Positions 1-8,477 of a stretch of DNA of 27,999 nt are shown here, one piece after another (position 1 is the stretch's first letter; each line of letters starts with the position of its first letter). Source of the DNA: Actinomycetota bacterium. Its GTDB lineage: Bacteria; Actinomycetota; Thermoleophilia; Gaiellales; Gaiellaceae. The notes beneath the pieces are model-generated. The model did no database searches. It had not been told where the DNA came from and saw nothing but the letters and a program-made list of their open reading frames with translations. The stretch covers positions 1-27,999 of the forward strand of contig VAXK01000197.1 of assembly GCA_005885565.1 (NCBI GenBank), in the 5' to 3' direction. Position numbers and translations under genes: made by a program.

Positions 1-3000
1 GGTTGCCCTCGAGGTCGTACTCGATCCGGGTCGCGTAGATCCCCGTCGGCCCGTTGTCGGCGACGGTGACGATCGACCGCCCGAGCGAGTCGAGGTAGGA
101 CCGGGCCGGCGTGCCGGCGTGAGCGGCGGCCCGCTCGGCGGCCCGCTGCTCTTCGTCGCCCCGGCCTCCGCCTGCACGCTCGTCGCGCCAGGTCGGCAGG
201 TACTCGTCCTGAGGCAGCCGCCGGAAGAGGCCCCCGACGTCGGGGTCGGTTCGCGGATCGGCGACGAGGACGGTGTCGTTCGCATCCCAGGTCACCTCCG
301 ACCACGGGTCGCTGACCTTCTTCGTCCAGGTCTTGTTCGGGTGCAGGGTCGCGACGGTCCTCCCCGCGGCGTCGTAGAACATGGTCGCGCCGACGCCCTT
401 GACCGGTGCGAACTCGAACCCGGTCGTCGCGCTGAAGAACGGCTCGTACGACTTGACCGGCTTTCCCTTGTTGTCGAAGACCGTCCAGCCGGTCCCGATC
501 CACCGCGGATCGACGACGGCGCCCCCGTCCTCGAGCGGCCCGCGCTCGGCCCGCATCTTCTTCTGGATCTCCCGGCCGAATCCGTCCGAGTAGGCGAAGC
601 TCACCTGCACCGGCGTCGGGTCGCCCTCGGCGAGGTCGGCCTCGTGGACCTCTCGCGCCAGCGTGCAGACGGTCGCCGGCGTCGGGTTCGGACTCCCGCG
701 CGTCCGTTCGTACGCGTGGAGGTCGTGCACGATCCGTGCGGTCGCGCGCCCGAGAAGCGCCTGCGGGTTGCCGAGCGGGTTCGCCAGGAACGCGGTGAGC
801 GCCGCGTCGGTGAGATCGGCCTCGACGCCCGCGAGCGAATCGCCGAGCGTCTCGCCGACCTTTCCCATCTGGGCAGTCGCCGCGATCGCCCCGAGCGCGT
901 CGTAGAGCGCGGCCGAACGGTTCCCGTTCGGGTCGGTCACGAGCGCGGGCTGGAGGACACGGTAGTCGCCGTCGGATCGGACGACGTTTCCGGCGGCGTC
1001 CTCGCTCCGGACGAGGAGCAGGTCGTGCGCGTCGTAGTCGACGACGGTGTCCGCGCCGAACGGCGAGCGGAATCGGCGCGAGAGGAAGAAGTGCTCCCGC
1101 GCGAATGCCAGCTCCTGCGCCGGCAGATCGGCGGCGCCGGGGGAGTAGTAGACGCTTCCGGTCGGGATCCACCAGTCCGCGTCGCCGGCGTCGTGGACGT
1201 AGCCGCCTTCGGCGAGCATCGCGTCCGAGACGCGCGCGCCGTAGACCGCGGCGACGAGCCCGGCCGTGAGCGCGAGCTTCCGGCTCTCGCCGGGCAGGCC
1301 GAGGGGCTCGAGGCAGCGGAGCGGTAGGAGATCGGTGAGGTCGTCCCTCCGGTAGAGGCTGCAGACGCGCTCGACCTGGCGGCGGTACGCGGCGCCGGGC
1401 AACGCGCCCGCGGCGCGCACGTCCTCGTACGGGAGGTCGTGCGCGCCGTCCCCCGCGGCGGCGGCGGCGGTCGCGAGCTCCTGAAAGCGGAAGAGGTTCG
1501 TGACGCCCGCGACCGCACCCGACGGCGCGACGCCGACGAGCTCGTACGTCCGCGCCTCGGCCAATGCGGGTGCGCGCCAGTCGTCTGCCGCCACGACCGC
1601 GTTCGTGAAGCTCCGCTCGACGAGCGTGAGCTGCGTCCGGCGCTGCTTCTCACGGTCGTCCGCGCCGAGCGCGGGATCGGGATCGTCCAGCCGGCGCCCG
1701 TACGCGGCCGTGACGGAGCGGTGGACGTTGCCCCACTCGTCCGTTGCGAGCGTCAGCGTGTGTGCCATACGGGGATCGGCGAGGCGCTCGGCGCCGACGG
1801 GGTACAGCTTCCGGTCGTAGTCCAGGTCGAGCGTCTCACGCGGGTGCGCGAGGAACACCGCGTGGCGATTCGCTCCCCGTGGCTGGATCCGCCGCAGCGT
1901 GTAGTTGCGCTCGCTGACCGTGTACGGGCGGCCCGCCGCCTCGCTCCCGTCGAGCGCGTAGACCTCCCGTCGCAGCAGGGAGCCCTTGAGGGCGCGCGCC
2001 GCCTCTCGAGCCTCTTCCGGCGTCAGCTCGGGATCAAGCCCGTCGAGCACCACGGAGTCGTCGAGGAGGAGCGCCCCCCTCTGCGCCGCGTCGAGCCCGG
2101 GCTCGACGAAGTACTCGGCCTCGAACTGGCGCGAGAGCGGAACGTCCTCGAGGAAGGCGCCGGTATGGAACCAGGTGCGCGTCCAGACCGGCGGCACGTA
2201 CGACGCCTCGTCGACGTTCACAGCGGCGGGGAACTCGGCCGACTCCTCGAGCGCCGAGAGCTCCTCGGTGTCCCACTGCTCCACGAGGCCGAAGCCGCGG
2301 AACTCGCGCTCGACTCCGTCGAAGTAGCCATGGCGGTAGGCGTAGCGGGAGACGAACCGGGTGCGACTGAGCCGGTCGTAGGTCTCCACCCGCTCGACGA
2401 CGTGCACCGGGAAGCTCAGCCTCGTGAGCCAGGGACGGTTGGCGAGCCGATCGGCGACGAAGAAGCGCGTCGACGGCGCGTACTGGACGTGCGTCTCCGC
2501 GCCCAGGTTGTTGGCGACACGGACGAGCAGGTGCGGCTTCTGGCCGCCCATCAGGTCCAGGAAGCGCATCGGCCGGCCGGCCGCCGCCGCAAGCGGCGAC
2601 GACCAGACGATGCACGCGGTGCCGTTGCCGAAGAGGTCGATCACGCGGACGTCTGCGACGTCGTCGAGCGGCGGCAGGTCGAGAGGCTCGGGGGCGCTCC
2701 AGCCGTTCCCCGCTTGGTTGAAGTAGAGCTGCGCCGCGTCGCGCCCGAGGTAGATAACGTCGGTCGTGCCGGAGCCGTCCACGTCCGCGAGGCGCACGCG
2801 CGACTGATCGAACTCGTCCGCGGCCGCGAACGTCGGCGAGCGGTCCATCGTCACCTTCGCGCCGAAGCGCCCGTAGCCGAGGCTGGGCCAGTAGCAGATC
2901 GCCCCGTTCCGGATCCGGACGAGGTCGGCGAGGCCGTCGCCGGACATGTCCGCGAGGTAGATCGACTCGGTCCCGTCGGCGAACACGAGCCGCGGCCCGA

Positions 3001-4717
3001 GCTCCTCGTCGGGCGGCTGGCGAACCTCCTCCTCGGGGCCGTAACCCGCCTTCGCGAGCGAGGGATACCAATGGAAGACCTCGTCACCGGTCAGGAGCGC
3101 GTCCGCGTTCCCGTCGCCGGTGAGGTCGACGAACCGCAGCTCGGGATCGTTCCAGTCCACGTTCGGAAGCGACGAGAAGGCTTCAAAGCGGCTCCACCCC
3201 TCGGCCGCGGTGCGCGTGAAGAAGCCGCTCAGTGGCGGGGCGAGCTGCACCAGGTCGAGGCTTCCGTCGCCGCCGAGGTCGAGGAGCTGCTGCCGGCCGG
3301 AGGCGAGGTCACCGGGTGCGGGTACGGCACCGAGGAGCTCGGCGGGGGCGAAGCGCGGCGCCGGCGCCGACCCGGACGCGAGGGGACTGAGGTTGCGCTT
3401 GTAGTACCAAGCGCCGGTCAGCTCGCTGACGATTCCGGGCGCTCCCTCACCGTCGAGGTCGGCCCATCGGTACGCGGGCATCGCCAGGCCGACCGGCAGA
3501 TTCTCGAGGCTCTCCGGGTCGACGTCCCGCACCGTCGCCTGGACGACCGCTTTGCTGTAGCCGAACTCGACGGGCACCGTCGAGCGGCGGAGATAGGTCC
3601 CGTCCTGCTGCCTGACGTAGCCGGACTGCCTCGCGGCGACGAGGAACGACCCGACCGGGCTCTCCTCGTAGCCGAAGTCGGTCGATCGGACGAGCGTGTC
3701 CGCCGCGCCGAGCTCGTCGGGGAAGTGGTGGAACATGAGCACGCGCCGGCACAGGCGGCACGTCCGGACCTCGAAGCCGGGCCGATAGACCGAGAACGGA
3801 TCCTGACGGAGCGGCCACGCCCTTCTCTTGGGCGCGTTGGCGACGGCACGGACGAAGTCGCGGCCCTCCTCGTCCGGCGGCAGCTCCTCGTAGTGGCCCT
3901 CGCCGTAGTCGAAGACCACCTCGAAGAGCCAGTCGAGCGCGTCCAAGTCCGGCTCGACGAGACGCGAGACCGTGTTTCCGTACCGCACCCGCTTCAGGTA
4001 GTGGTTCGCGGACCGGCTCGCGTCGGTGCGATTGCGCTCGTGCGGGTCGGTTTCGCGCACGCCGGTCGAGTCCTCGGCGGCGTACTCGTAGACGGCGGCA
4101 TTGCCGTGACCGTCGTAGGTCTCCGAGATCAGCCAGCTGTAGACGTGGCGAGGCTCGGTGGGATCGGCGATCCGCGACGCGGGAGTCCGACCGTACACGG
4201 AGGTGACGTTCTCCGCCGAGATCGACCGCCAGTACGTGTCGCCGTCCGTGTGCCTGACCCAGCGCTCGATGCGGGCGAAGAGCCCTTCGATCCGGGGGCG
4301 GTAGCGGGTGATCGAGTAGCCGTCGCGCTCGTCGACGTCCGGAACCCACTTCCCCGGCGCCGATTCGCGCAGCGCCGGGACGAGGTCCTCCGTCCCCGAC
4401 AGCAGGTAGACGTCCGACTCGAGCGCGTCGTCGTACCGTGGCAGGCCCTTGTCCGTCTTCCGCGTGATCGAGGGCGGCGACACGGTCCACCCCAGGCCGA
4501 AGGGGCCGTTCGGGGCACCCGAGTCGTAGCTCAGCGAGAGTTGCGGGCCAAACCCCGCGCGACCGGCCGAGGTGGCTATCGGGACGCTGAGACTGCCCGT
4601 GCCGGTGACAGGGTTTGCGGCGAACTTCTCGCCGATGCCCCGGATCGCGCCACCGCTCTTCGGGAGCGAGATCGTCGGTGGAGCGTTGGTGGGCGCGCCC
4701 GCGTCGCCCTCAGCCAT
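1..4717 (-). CDS. Tc-toxin B/C-like protein (SpvB/TcaC N-terminus, VCBS repeats, TcdB middle, RHS start); C-terminus beyond window
   Basis: The reading frame is open from ATG 4717 to the window edge (1572 codons seen). The N-terminus (residues ~16-45) has the SpvB/TcaC signature: ISLPKSGGAIRGIGEKF, then NPVTGTGSLSVPI, and SYDSGAPNGPFGLGW further on. VCBS/FG-GAP loops follow: DLTGDGNAD at D531, DMSGDGLAD at ~590, DVDGSGTTD at ~645. Next come TcdB-middle-like segments, for example HTLTLATDEWGNVHRSV, and near the edge RHS-type text (SYLDSLGRSIVTV, TRIEYDLEGN, ~1540-1572). In Tc toxins the B and C parts form a hollow cocoon that holds a toxic C-terminal enzyme and docks on the TcA injector. RHS text in the same frame suggests a fused B-C protein. 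No TcA is in view. The toxic C-terminus, if present, lies beyond position 1. The Shine-Dalgarno (SD) site is weak; see the upstream small ORF. Family assignment is firm; that it is a toxin is inference. Confidence 0.93.
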   Translation of the reverse strand, partial: MAEGDAGAPTNAPPTISLPKSGGAIRGIGEKFAANPVTGTGSLSVPIATSAGRAGFGPQLSLSYDSGAPNGPFGLGWTVSPPSITRKTDKGLPRYDDALESDVYLLSGTEDLVPALRESAPGKWVPDVDERDGYSITRYRPRIEGLFARIERWVRHTDGDTYWRSISAENVTSVYGRTPASRIADPTEPRHVYSWLISETYDGHGNAAVYEYAAEDSTGVRETDPHERNRTDASRSANHYLKRVRYGNTVSRLVEPDLDALDWLFEVVFDYGEGHYEELPPDEEGRDFVRAVANAPKRRAWPLRQDPFSVYRPGFEVRTCRLCRRVLMFHHFPDELGAADTLVRSTDFGYEESPVGSFLVAARQSGYVRQQDGTYLRRSTVPVEFGYSKAVVQATVRDVDPESLENLPVGLAMPAYRWADLDGEGAPGIVSELTGAWYYKRNLSPLASGSAPAPRFAPAELLGAVPAPGDLASGRQQLLDLGGDGSLDLVQLAPPLSGFFTRTAAEGWSRFEAFSSLPNVDWNDPELRFVDLTGDGNADALLTGDEVFHWYPSLAKAGYGPEEEVRQPPDEELGPRLVFADGTESIYLADMSGDGLADLVRIRNGAICYWPSLGYGRFGAKVTMDRSPTFAAADEFDQSRVRLADVDGSGTTDVIYLGRDAAQLYFNQAGNGWSAPEPLDLPPLDDVADVRVIDLFGNGTACIVWSSPLAAAAGRPMRFLDLMGGQKPHLLVRVANNLGAETHVQYAPSTRFFVADRLANRPWLTRLSFPVHVVERVETYDRLSRTRFVSRYAYRHGYFDGVEREFRGFGLVEQWDTEELSALEESAEFPAAVNVDEASYVPPVWTRTWFHTGAFLEDVPLSRQFEAEYFVEPGLDAAQRGALLLDDSVVLDGLDPELTPEEAREAARALKGSLLRREVYALDGSEAAGRPYTVSERNYTLRRIQPRGANRHAVFLAHPRETLDLDYDRKLYPVGAERLADPRMAHTLTLATDEWGNVHRSVTAAYGRRLDDPDPALGADDREKQRRTQLTLVERSFTNAVVAADDWRAPALAEARTYELVGVAPSGAVAGVTNLFRFQELATAAAAAGDGAHDLPYEDVRAAGALPGAAYRRQVERVCSLYRRDDLTDLLPLRCLEPLGLPGESRKLALTAGLVAAVYGARVSDAMLAEGGYVHDAGDADWWIPTGSVYYSPGAADLPAQELAFAREHFFLSRRFRSPFGADTVVDYDAHDLLLVRSEDAAGNVVRSDGDYRVLQPALVTDPNGNRSAALYDALGAIAATAQMGKVGETLGDSLAGVEADLTDAALTAFLANPLGNPQALLGRATARIVHDLHAYERTRGSPNPTPATVCTLAREVHEADLAEGDPTPVQVSFAYSDGFGREIQKKMRAERGPLEDGGAVVDPRWIGTGWTVFDNKGKPVKSYEPFFSATTGFEFAPVKGVGATMFYDAAGRTVATLHPNKTWTKKVSDPWSEVTWDANDTVLVADPRTDPDVGGLFRRLPQDEYLPTWRDERAGGGRGDEEQRAAERAAAHAGTPARSYLDSLGRSIVTVADNGPTGIYATRIEYDLEGN

Positions 4718-4796
4718 GAGTTCCGCGGAGCTCGTGGCCTGCCATGCCTATCCGATGACGGTTGCGGCGGACCTGCTGCCCATCCGTTGCGCTCAT
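4710..4796 (-). CDS. Possible 28-residue leader ORF overlapping the Tc-like gene start
   Basis: ATG 4796 is preceded by a purine-rich GGGAAGAGGAC, a better ribosome site than the Tc-like gene itself has. The 28-codon frame (MSATDGQQVRRN... ending in GTHG) stops with TGA at 4712-4710, inside the second and third codons of the Tc-like gene. Such an overlap would allow translational coupling. The peptide is basic and matches nothing I recognise. It may be chance in GC-rich DNA. Confidence 0.3.
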   Translation of the reverse strand: MSATDGQQVRRNRHRIGMAGHELRGTHG

Positions 4797-4847
4797 GTCC
4801 TCTTCCCGCCGCTCGGCGCCGACCTAGACCAACCGCCGCAGACACCG

Positions 4848-4876
4848 AGTCTAAAACAAAGGTTCTGAGGCAACAA
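4848..4876 (-). promoter_or_regulatory. Candidate sigma-70-type promoter for the Tc-like gene
   Basis: On the minus strand TTGTTG (4876-4871), a 17-bp spacer and TAGACT (4853-4848) lie about 50 bp upstream of the small leader ORF, in a locally AT-richer patch. Matches to consensus are partial (3/6 and 4/6). The placement is sensible but unproven. Confidence 0.35.
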
Positions 4877-5191
4877 GACGCCGCGAAGCGATTGGGGCAG
4901 GACGCGGCCGCAGAGGTGCGAGAGTTGTTCAAAACCGCTGCAAAACTCGCCGGGCTGACGCCTCTCCGACCGCTCGGCTCGCTGTTTACCGTGCTCGTAC
5001 TGCGAGCCGCGCTCTTCACGTGCTTGCTCAGAGCATCGCGTCTGAATCCACGGCTCCAGACCAGCGGGCCGGAGGATCTAGATCGGGAGATCCGCTCGGC
5101 CGATTGACTTCATGCCGCGAACCGTGTAGGAGGCAGGCGAGAAAGCGAGGACCGCCGTCGCAGTAAGTGCCCGTCAGTCGTCGCTGCGGCA
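4877..5191. promoter_or_regulatory. Divergent intergenic region between Tc-like gene and regulator
   Basis: No convincing gene is seen here, although a long plus-strand frame runs through it as the shadow of the Tc-like gene. It holds a perfect 10-bp palindrome GATCTAGATC (5075-5084), itself inside a 6-bp inverted repeat GGATCT/AGATCC (5074-5093). The palindrome sits 20 bp upstream of a candidate plus-strand -35 box, so an operator role is possible. The rest is featureless. Confidence 0.35.
5104..5132 (+). promoter_or_regulatory. Candidate promoter for the LuxR-type regulator/operon
   Basis: TTGACT (5104-5109), 17-bp spacer, TAGGAG (5127-5132). The -35 matches consensus at 5/6; the -10 is poor. 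It would start transcription about 50 bp before the TTG start of the regulator. Confidence 0.3.
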
Positions 5192-5956
5192 TTGGCTCCT
5201 GTGCCGGGGGAGGCTCGGCGCTGCCTGGTCTGCGCTGCTGTGATCCTCGTTTTCCTCCTGGGCGGAGTGCGCCTCACCCGTGAGGGGATCGCGGCGTTGC
5301 TCCGCGGGTGCGAGGGGCTGCGTGTCGTCGGCGCCGGCGCCCCCGACGAGGAGGGCGCGCTCGAGGCGACGGAGGCCGACGTCTATGTCGTCGACGCTCA
5401 GTCGCCCGGGAGCCTCGAGGCGGTGCCGCGGCTCCTGACACGCAACCAGCAGGCCAAGGTGGTCGCGGTCGGCGTCCCGGAGGACGAAGACGAGGTGATC
5501 GCCTGCGTGGAGGCCGGCGTCACGGGGTTCGTCCTCGCCGGCGAGGGCGTCGAGACGCTGGTCCAGGGCGTGGAGGCGGCGATGCGCGGCGAGGTCCACT
5601 GCTCGCCCCAGATGGCCGCCGCGCTCGCGCGCCGCGTGACCGCGCTCGCCGCGGTCCAGAAGGGCGTGCCACCGGGGGCCGGTCTCACCGCGCGCGAGCT
5701 GGAGGTGGTCGAGCTCATCGACGAAGGCCTCTCCAACAAGGAGATCGCGCACGTGCTCCGGATCGAGACCGCGACGGTCAAGAACCACGTGCACAACATC
5801 CTCGAGAAGCTTCAGGTGAATCGCCGTGCCGAGGCGGCCGCCCGGGTCCGGTCGGCGTTTCGCGAGCGCCGCGCCGATCGCATCGACGTCCTGCCGAGCC
5901 GCGGTCGCGATCTGCCGGTAGATCCGCGGATCCAGCGCCGTCGATCCGGCTTCTGA
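5192..5956 (+). CDS. NarL/LuxR-type regulator with degenerate receiver domain
   Basis: This is a probable DNA-binding regulator of 254 aa. Residues 165-220 form a clear LuxR-type helix-turn-helix (LTARELEVVELI, GLSNKEIAHVL, TVKNHVHNILEKL). Residues ~17-155 follow the receiver fold and keep an Asp at the phospho-acceptor position (VVD68). The usual acidic pair is replaced by Gly-Gly (24-25), and the conserved Lys after the 'GFVL' strand is absent. Ordinary phosphorylation-dependent switching is therefore unlikely. The start is uncertain: TTG 5192 has no good SD, and GTG 5240 would give a more canonical receiver N-terminus. It precedes the five-gene operon by 85 bp on the same strand and is divergent from the Tc-like gene, so it is the obvious candidate controller of both. 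That role is inference. Confidence 0.85.
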   Translation: MAPVPGEARRCLVCAAVILVFLLGGVRLTREGIAALLRGCEGLRVVGAGAPDEEGALEATEADVYVVDAQSPGSLEAVPRLLTRNQQAKVVAVGVPEDEDEVIACVEAGVTGFVLAGEGVETLVQGVEAAMRGEVHCSPQMAAALARRVTALAAVQKGVPPGAGLTARELEVVELIDEGLSNKEIAHVLRIETATVKNHVHNILEKLQVNRRAEAAARVRSAFRERRADRIDVLPSRGRDLPVDPRIQRRRSGF

Positions 5957-6041
5957 ACCGCATTTCGATCCCGTGGTCCATTCACATCGCGTGCCGGACC
6001 GCCGAGACTCGGGCGTCGAGTCGACCGAAAAAGGAGCTGGC

Positions 6042-8477
6042 ATGTCGATGGACGCCACGCAGTCTTCGCTCGCGGAGGAATACGACTCGTACGAGCAGTA
6101 CGAGGCGGCGCAGTGGGCGCCCGAGGCCCAGTGGGCGCCGGAGACTCCGTTCGAGCAGCGCTACGACTTCACGGTGGAGACGCCTGCGGAAGCCGAGGCG
6201 GACGTCTGGGAGACCGCGTCGCTGGAGACGCCGTTCATCAGCCAGTACGGCGACGGCTCGACCGAGGCGAGCCTCCAGGAGGCGTCGTTCCGCGAGCTGC
6301 TCTTCGACCTCTACGACACGGAGATGGACCGATTCGTCGGCGAGCTCGTCCAGGAGGCCGCGGCGGCGGCGGCCGAGCAGACGAGCGCGATGGGCGAGAC
6401 GGTCTCCGAGGCCGCCACCGAGCAGTTCCTGAACAACTGGATCGATCCCGTCCGCGAGCACGCGACGCAGATGCTCGACGGGATCTCGGAGAGCCTCGTG
6501 AACGTCGACGCCGCCTCGCTCACCGAGGGCGAGCTCGATCGGCTCTTCGAGCAGTTCGAGCCGGAGGGGACAGGTCTGGAGCAGTACTTCGAGGGCTTCC
6601 TCAAGGGCCTCTGGAACAAGGCCAAGAAGATTGCCTCCGGCGCGATCGACCTGGCGAAGAAGGGCGCGCTCATGGGCATCTCCCGCGCGATCTCGATGAT
6701 TCCGGGCCTGTCGGGGTTGATCAACCGGCTGAAGGCGCTCGTCGAGCCGCTGCTCCAGCGCGTCCTGAAGATGGCGCTGGACAAGCTGCCGCCGCAGGTA
6801 CGGCCGATCGCCGTCCAGCTCGCGCGCAAGATCGTGCCCGGCTTCCGGGGCGAGGAGGAGTCACTCGAGGGCCAACCGGCGGTTCCGGACGTGGCGAGCG
6901 TCCAGCGGGAGTTCGACCAAACGGTGGCGTCGATGCTGTTCGCCGGCGACGAGAACGAGCAGGAGGCGGTGCTCGCGCAGCAGCTCTACGAGGGCGAGCG
7001 CGCCGACGGCGTCCCGATCTCGGCATACCAGGAGGCGCGCGAGCAGTTCGTCGACTCGCTCGAGAGCGGGCAGGACCCGCGCGAGGCGCTGGAGCAGTTC
7101 CTCCCGGCGCTCGCGGCGATCATGCCCATCGCCAGGACCGTGATCGGCATCATCGGCCGGCCGCGGGTCGTCGGCTTCCTCGCGGGCTATCTCGCGAAGC
7201 TGATCGAGCGCTACATCGGCGCCGACGCCGCGCGCCAGCTCTCGCAGGCGGTCGTCGACATGGGCCTGCGCACGATCGGGCTGGAGGTCGCCGGCGAGTC
7301 GGACATGCGCCGGCTGGCACCGAACGTGATCGCAGGGACGGTCGAAGACACGATGCGGCGCGTCGCGCAGCTCGACGAGACGACGCTGGAGAATCCGCAC
7401 CTCCTCGAGGCCGCCGTCAACGAGGCGTTCCACGAGGCGGCGGCGGAGAACTTCCCGTCGTCCGAGCTGATCCCCGACGTGCACGAGGCGGCGCAGGTGC
7501 GCGGCGCTTGGGTCGCGATGCCTCCGAGGGCGCGGCGGAAGTACTACAAGAAGTACACGCAGGTCTTCGACATCGAGGTCACGCCGCAGATCGCGGAGTC
7601 GGTGAAGACGTTCGGCGGCAAGACGCTGGCGGCGTTCCTGAAGGACAAGCTCGGGATCAGCGGCCCCGTCCGCGCGCGGGTGCACCTCTACCAGACGCTG
7701 CCCGGCGGCTGGCCGTCACGGATCGCGCGCTTCGAGCGGATCGGCGGCGGCGGCCGGGGGAGCTGGACACAGCTCCACCCGCTGACGCCCGAGGCGGCGA
7801 CGGCGCTCCTGCGGCACCCGCGTCTCGGCCGCGCCGTCCCCGGGACGAACCTCTCGACGCGCATGCGGCCGGCGGTCGGGCAGCGGCTCTACTACCTCGA
7901 GATCGCTGGCGCGCGACCGGCGCAGGCGCGGAGGTCGAGCGAGGTCAACGTGACGCTCGACTTCCCCGGCGACGAGGCGCGCGTCTTCGTCTATCTCAGC
8001 GAGGCTGACGCCCAGGAGATCGCCGCGAAGGTTCGCCGCCGCGACCTGACGTCGGTGATCACGCTGGCCAAGCGGGTGTACGCAGCCGGTGTCGACACCG
8101 CGCTCGGCGGCGACCTCGAGCGGCACGTGAAGATCCGACACGAGGCGCTCGACCAGGAGGAGTTCCTCGGCGGCGCGCTGCGGAAGCTCGCCGGGGTGGT
8201 GCTCGACCAGCTGAAGGGGAAGGTGACCGAGTGGCTGGGGAAGGCGATCGGCGACTACTTCCAGAGCCGCGGCGCGGAGTTCGTCTCGGCGGCGGAGGAC
8301 CCGGCGGACGGGGTCACGGTTCTCGTGACGATCAAGTCGCCGCCCGGCTTCCCGTTCGTCCGCAAGCTGCTGAAGGGCGAGTTCGTGAATCCGGCGGATC
8401 TCGCCAACCCGGCGGCGCTCTTCAAGGGCTCGCCGACGTTCGCCGTCAAGACCGTTCCGGGATTCCGATTTGACTGA
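6042..8477 (+). CDS. 811-aa uncharacterised protein: acidic TPF-rich head, amphipathic helical region
   Basis: First gene of the operon. The start at ATG 6042 is fixed by AAGGAG six bases upstream; an earlier in-frame start at 5973 lacks this. I do not recognise the family. Residues 1-80 are strongly acidic and contain repeated elements (QWAPEAQWAPETPFEQ, then LETPFISQYGDG). Residues 80-180 look helical. Residues 183-268 are basic and amphipathic (LWNKAKKIASGAIDLAKKG, then hydrophobic stretches around 210-245), and a second hydrophobic stretch lies around 350-385. The C-terminal ~270 residues look like a mixed alpha/beta domain. No signal peptide is evident. The stop overlaps the next gene's start, which implies coupled expression. 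A membrane-active or cargo/scaffold role is possible but only inferred. Confidence 0.85.
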   Translation: MSMDATQSSLAEEYDSYEQYEAAQWAPEAQWAPETPFEQRYDFTVETPAEAEADVWETASLETPFISQYGDGSTEASLQEASFRELLFDLYDTEMDRFVGELVQEAAAAAAEQTSAMGETVSEAATEQFLNNWIDPVREHATQMLDGISESLVNVDAASLTEGELDRLFEQFEPEGTGLEQYFEGFLKGLWNKAKKIASGAIDLAKKGALMGISRAISMIPGLSGLINRLKALVEPLLQRVLKMALDKLPPQVRPIAVQLARKIVPGFRGEEESLEGQPAVPDVASVQREFDQTVASMLFAGDENEQEAVLAQQLYEGERADGVPISAYQEAREQFVDSLESGQDPREALEQFLPALAAIMPIARTVIGIIGRPRVVGFLAGYLAKLIERYIGADAARQLSQAVVDMGLRTIGLEVAGESDMRRLAPNVIAGTVEDTMRRVAQLDETTLENPHLLEAAVNEAFHEAAAENFPSSELIPDVHEAAQVRGAWVAMPPRARRKYYKKYTQVFDIEVTPQIAESVKTFGGKTLAAFLKDKLGISGPVRARVHLYQTLPGGWPSRIARFERIGGGGRGSWTQLHPLTPEAATALLRHPRLGRAVPGTNLSTRMRPAVGQRLYYLEIAGARPAQARRSSEVNVTLDFPGDEARVFVYLSEADAQEIAAKVRRRDLTSVITLAKRVYAAGVDTALGGDLERHVKIRHEALDQEEFLGGALRKLAGVVLDQLKGKVTEWLGKAIGDYFQSRGAEFVSAAEDPADGVTVLVTIKSPPGFPFVRKLLKGEFVNPADLANPAALFKGSPTFAVKTVPGFRFD

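Noticed and set aside
1439..5107. Very long plus-strand open frame opposite the Tc-like gene
   Set aside because: Arg/Val/Glu-rich shadow with no recognisable domain; the opposite strand encodes clear SpvB/TcdB motifs in one unbroken frame.
6015..6025. Palindrome GTCGAGTCGAC just before the 811-aa gene
   Set aside because: Short and of a kind expected often in GC-rich DNA; no second copy or promoter context to support an operator.
6113..8008. Long Arg-rich plus-strand frame inside the 811-aa gene
   Set aside because: Composition typical of a GC-rich shadow; no SD or domains, whereas the other frame has a strong SD and tight coupling.
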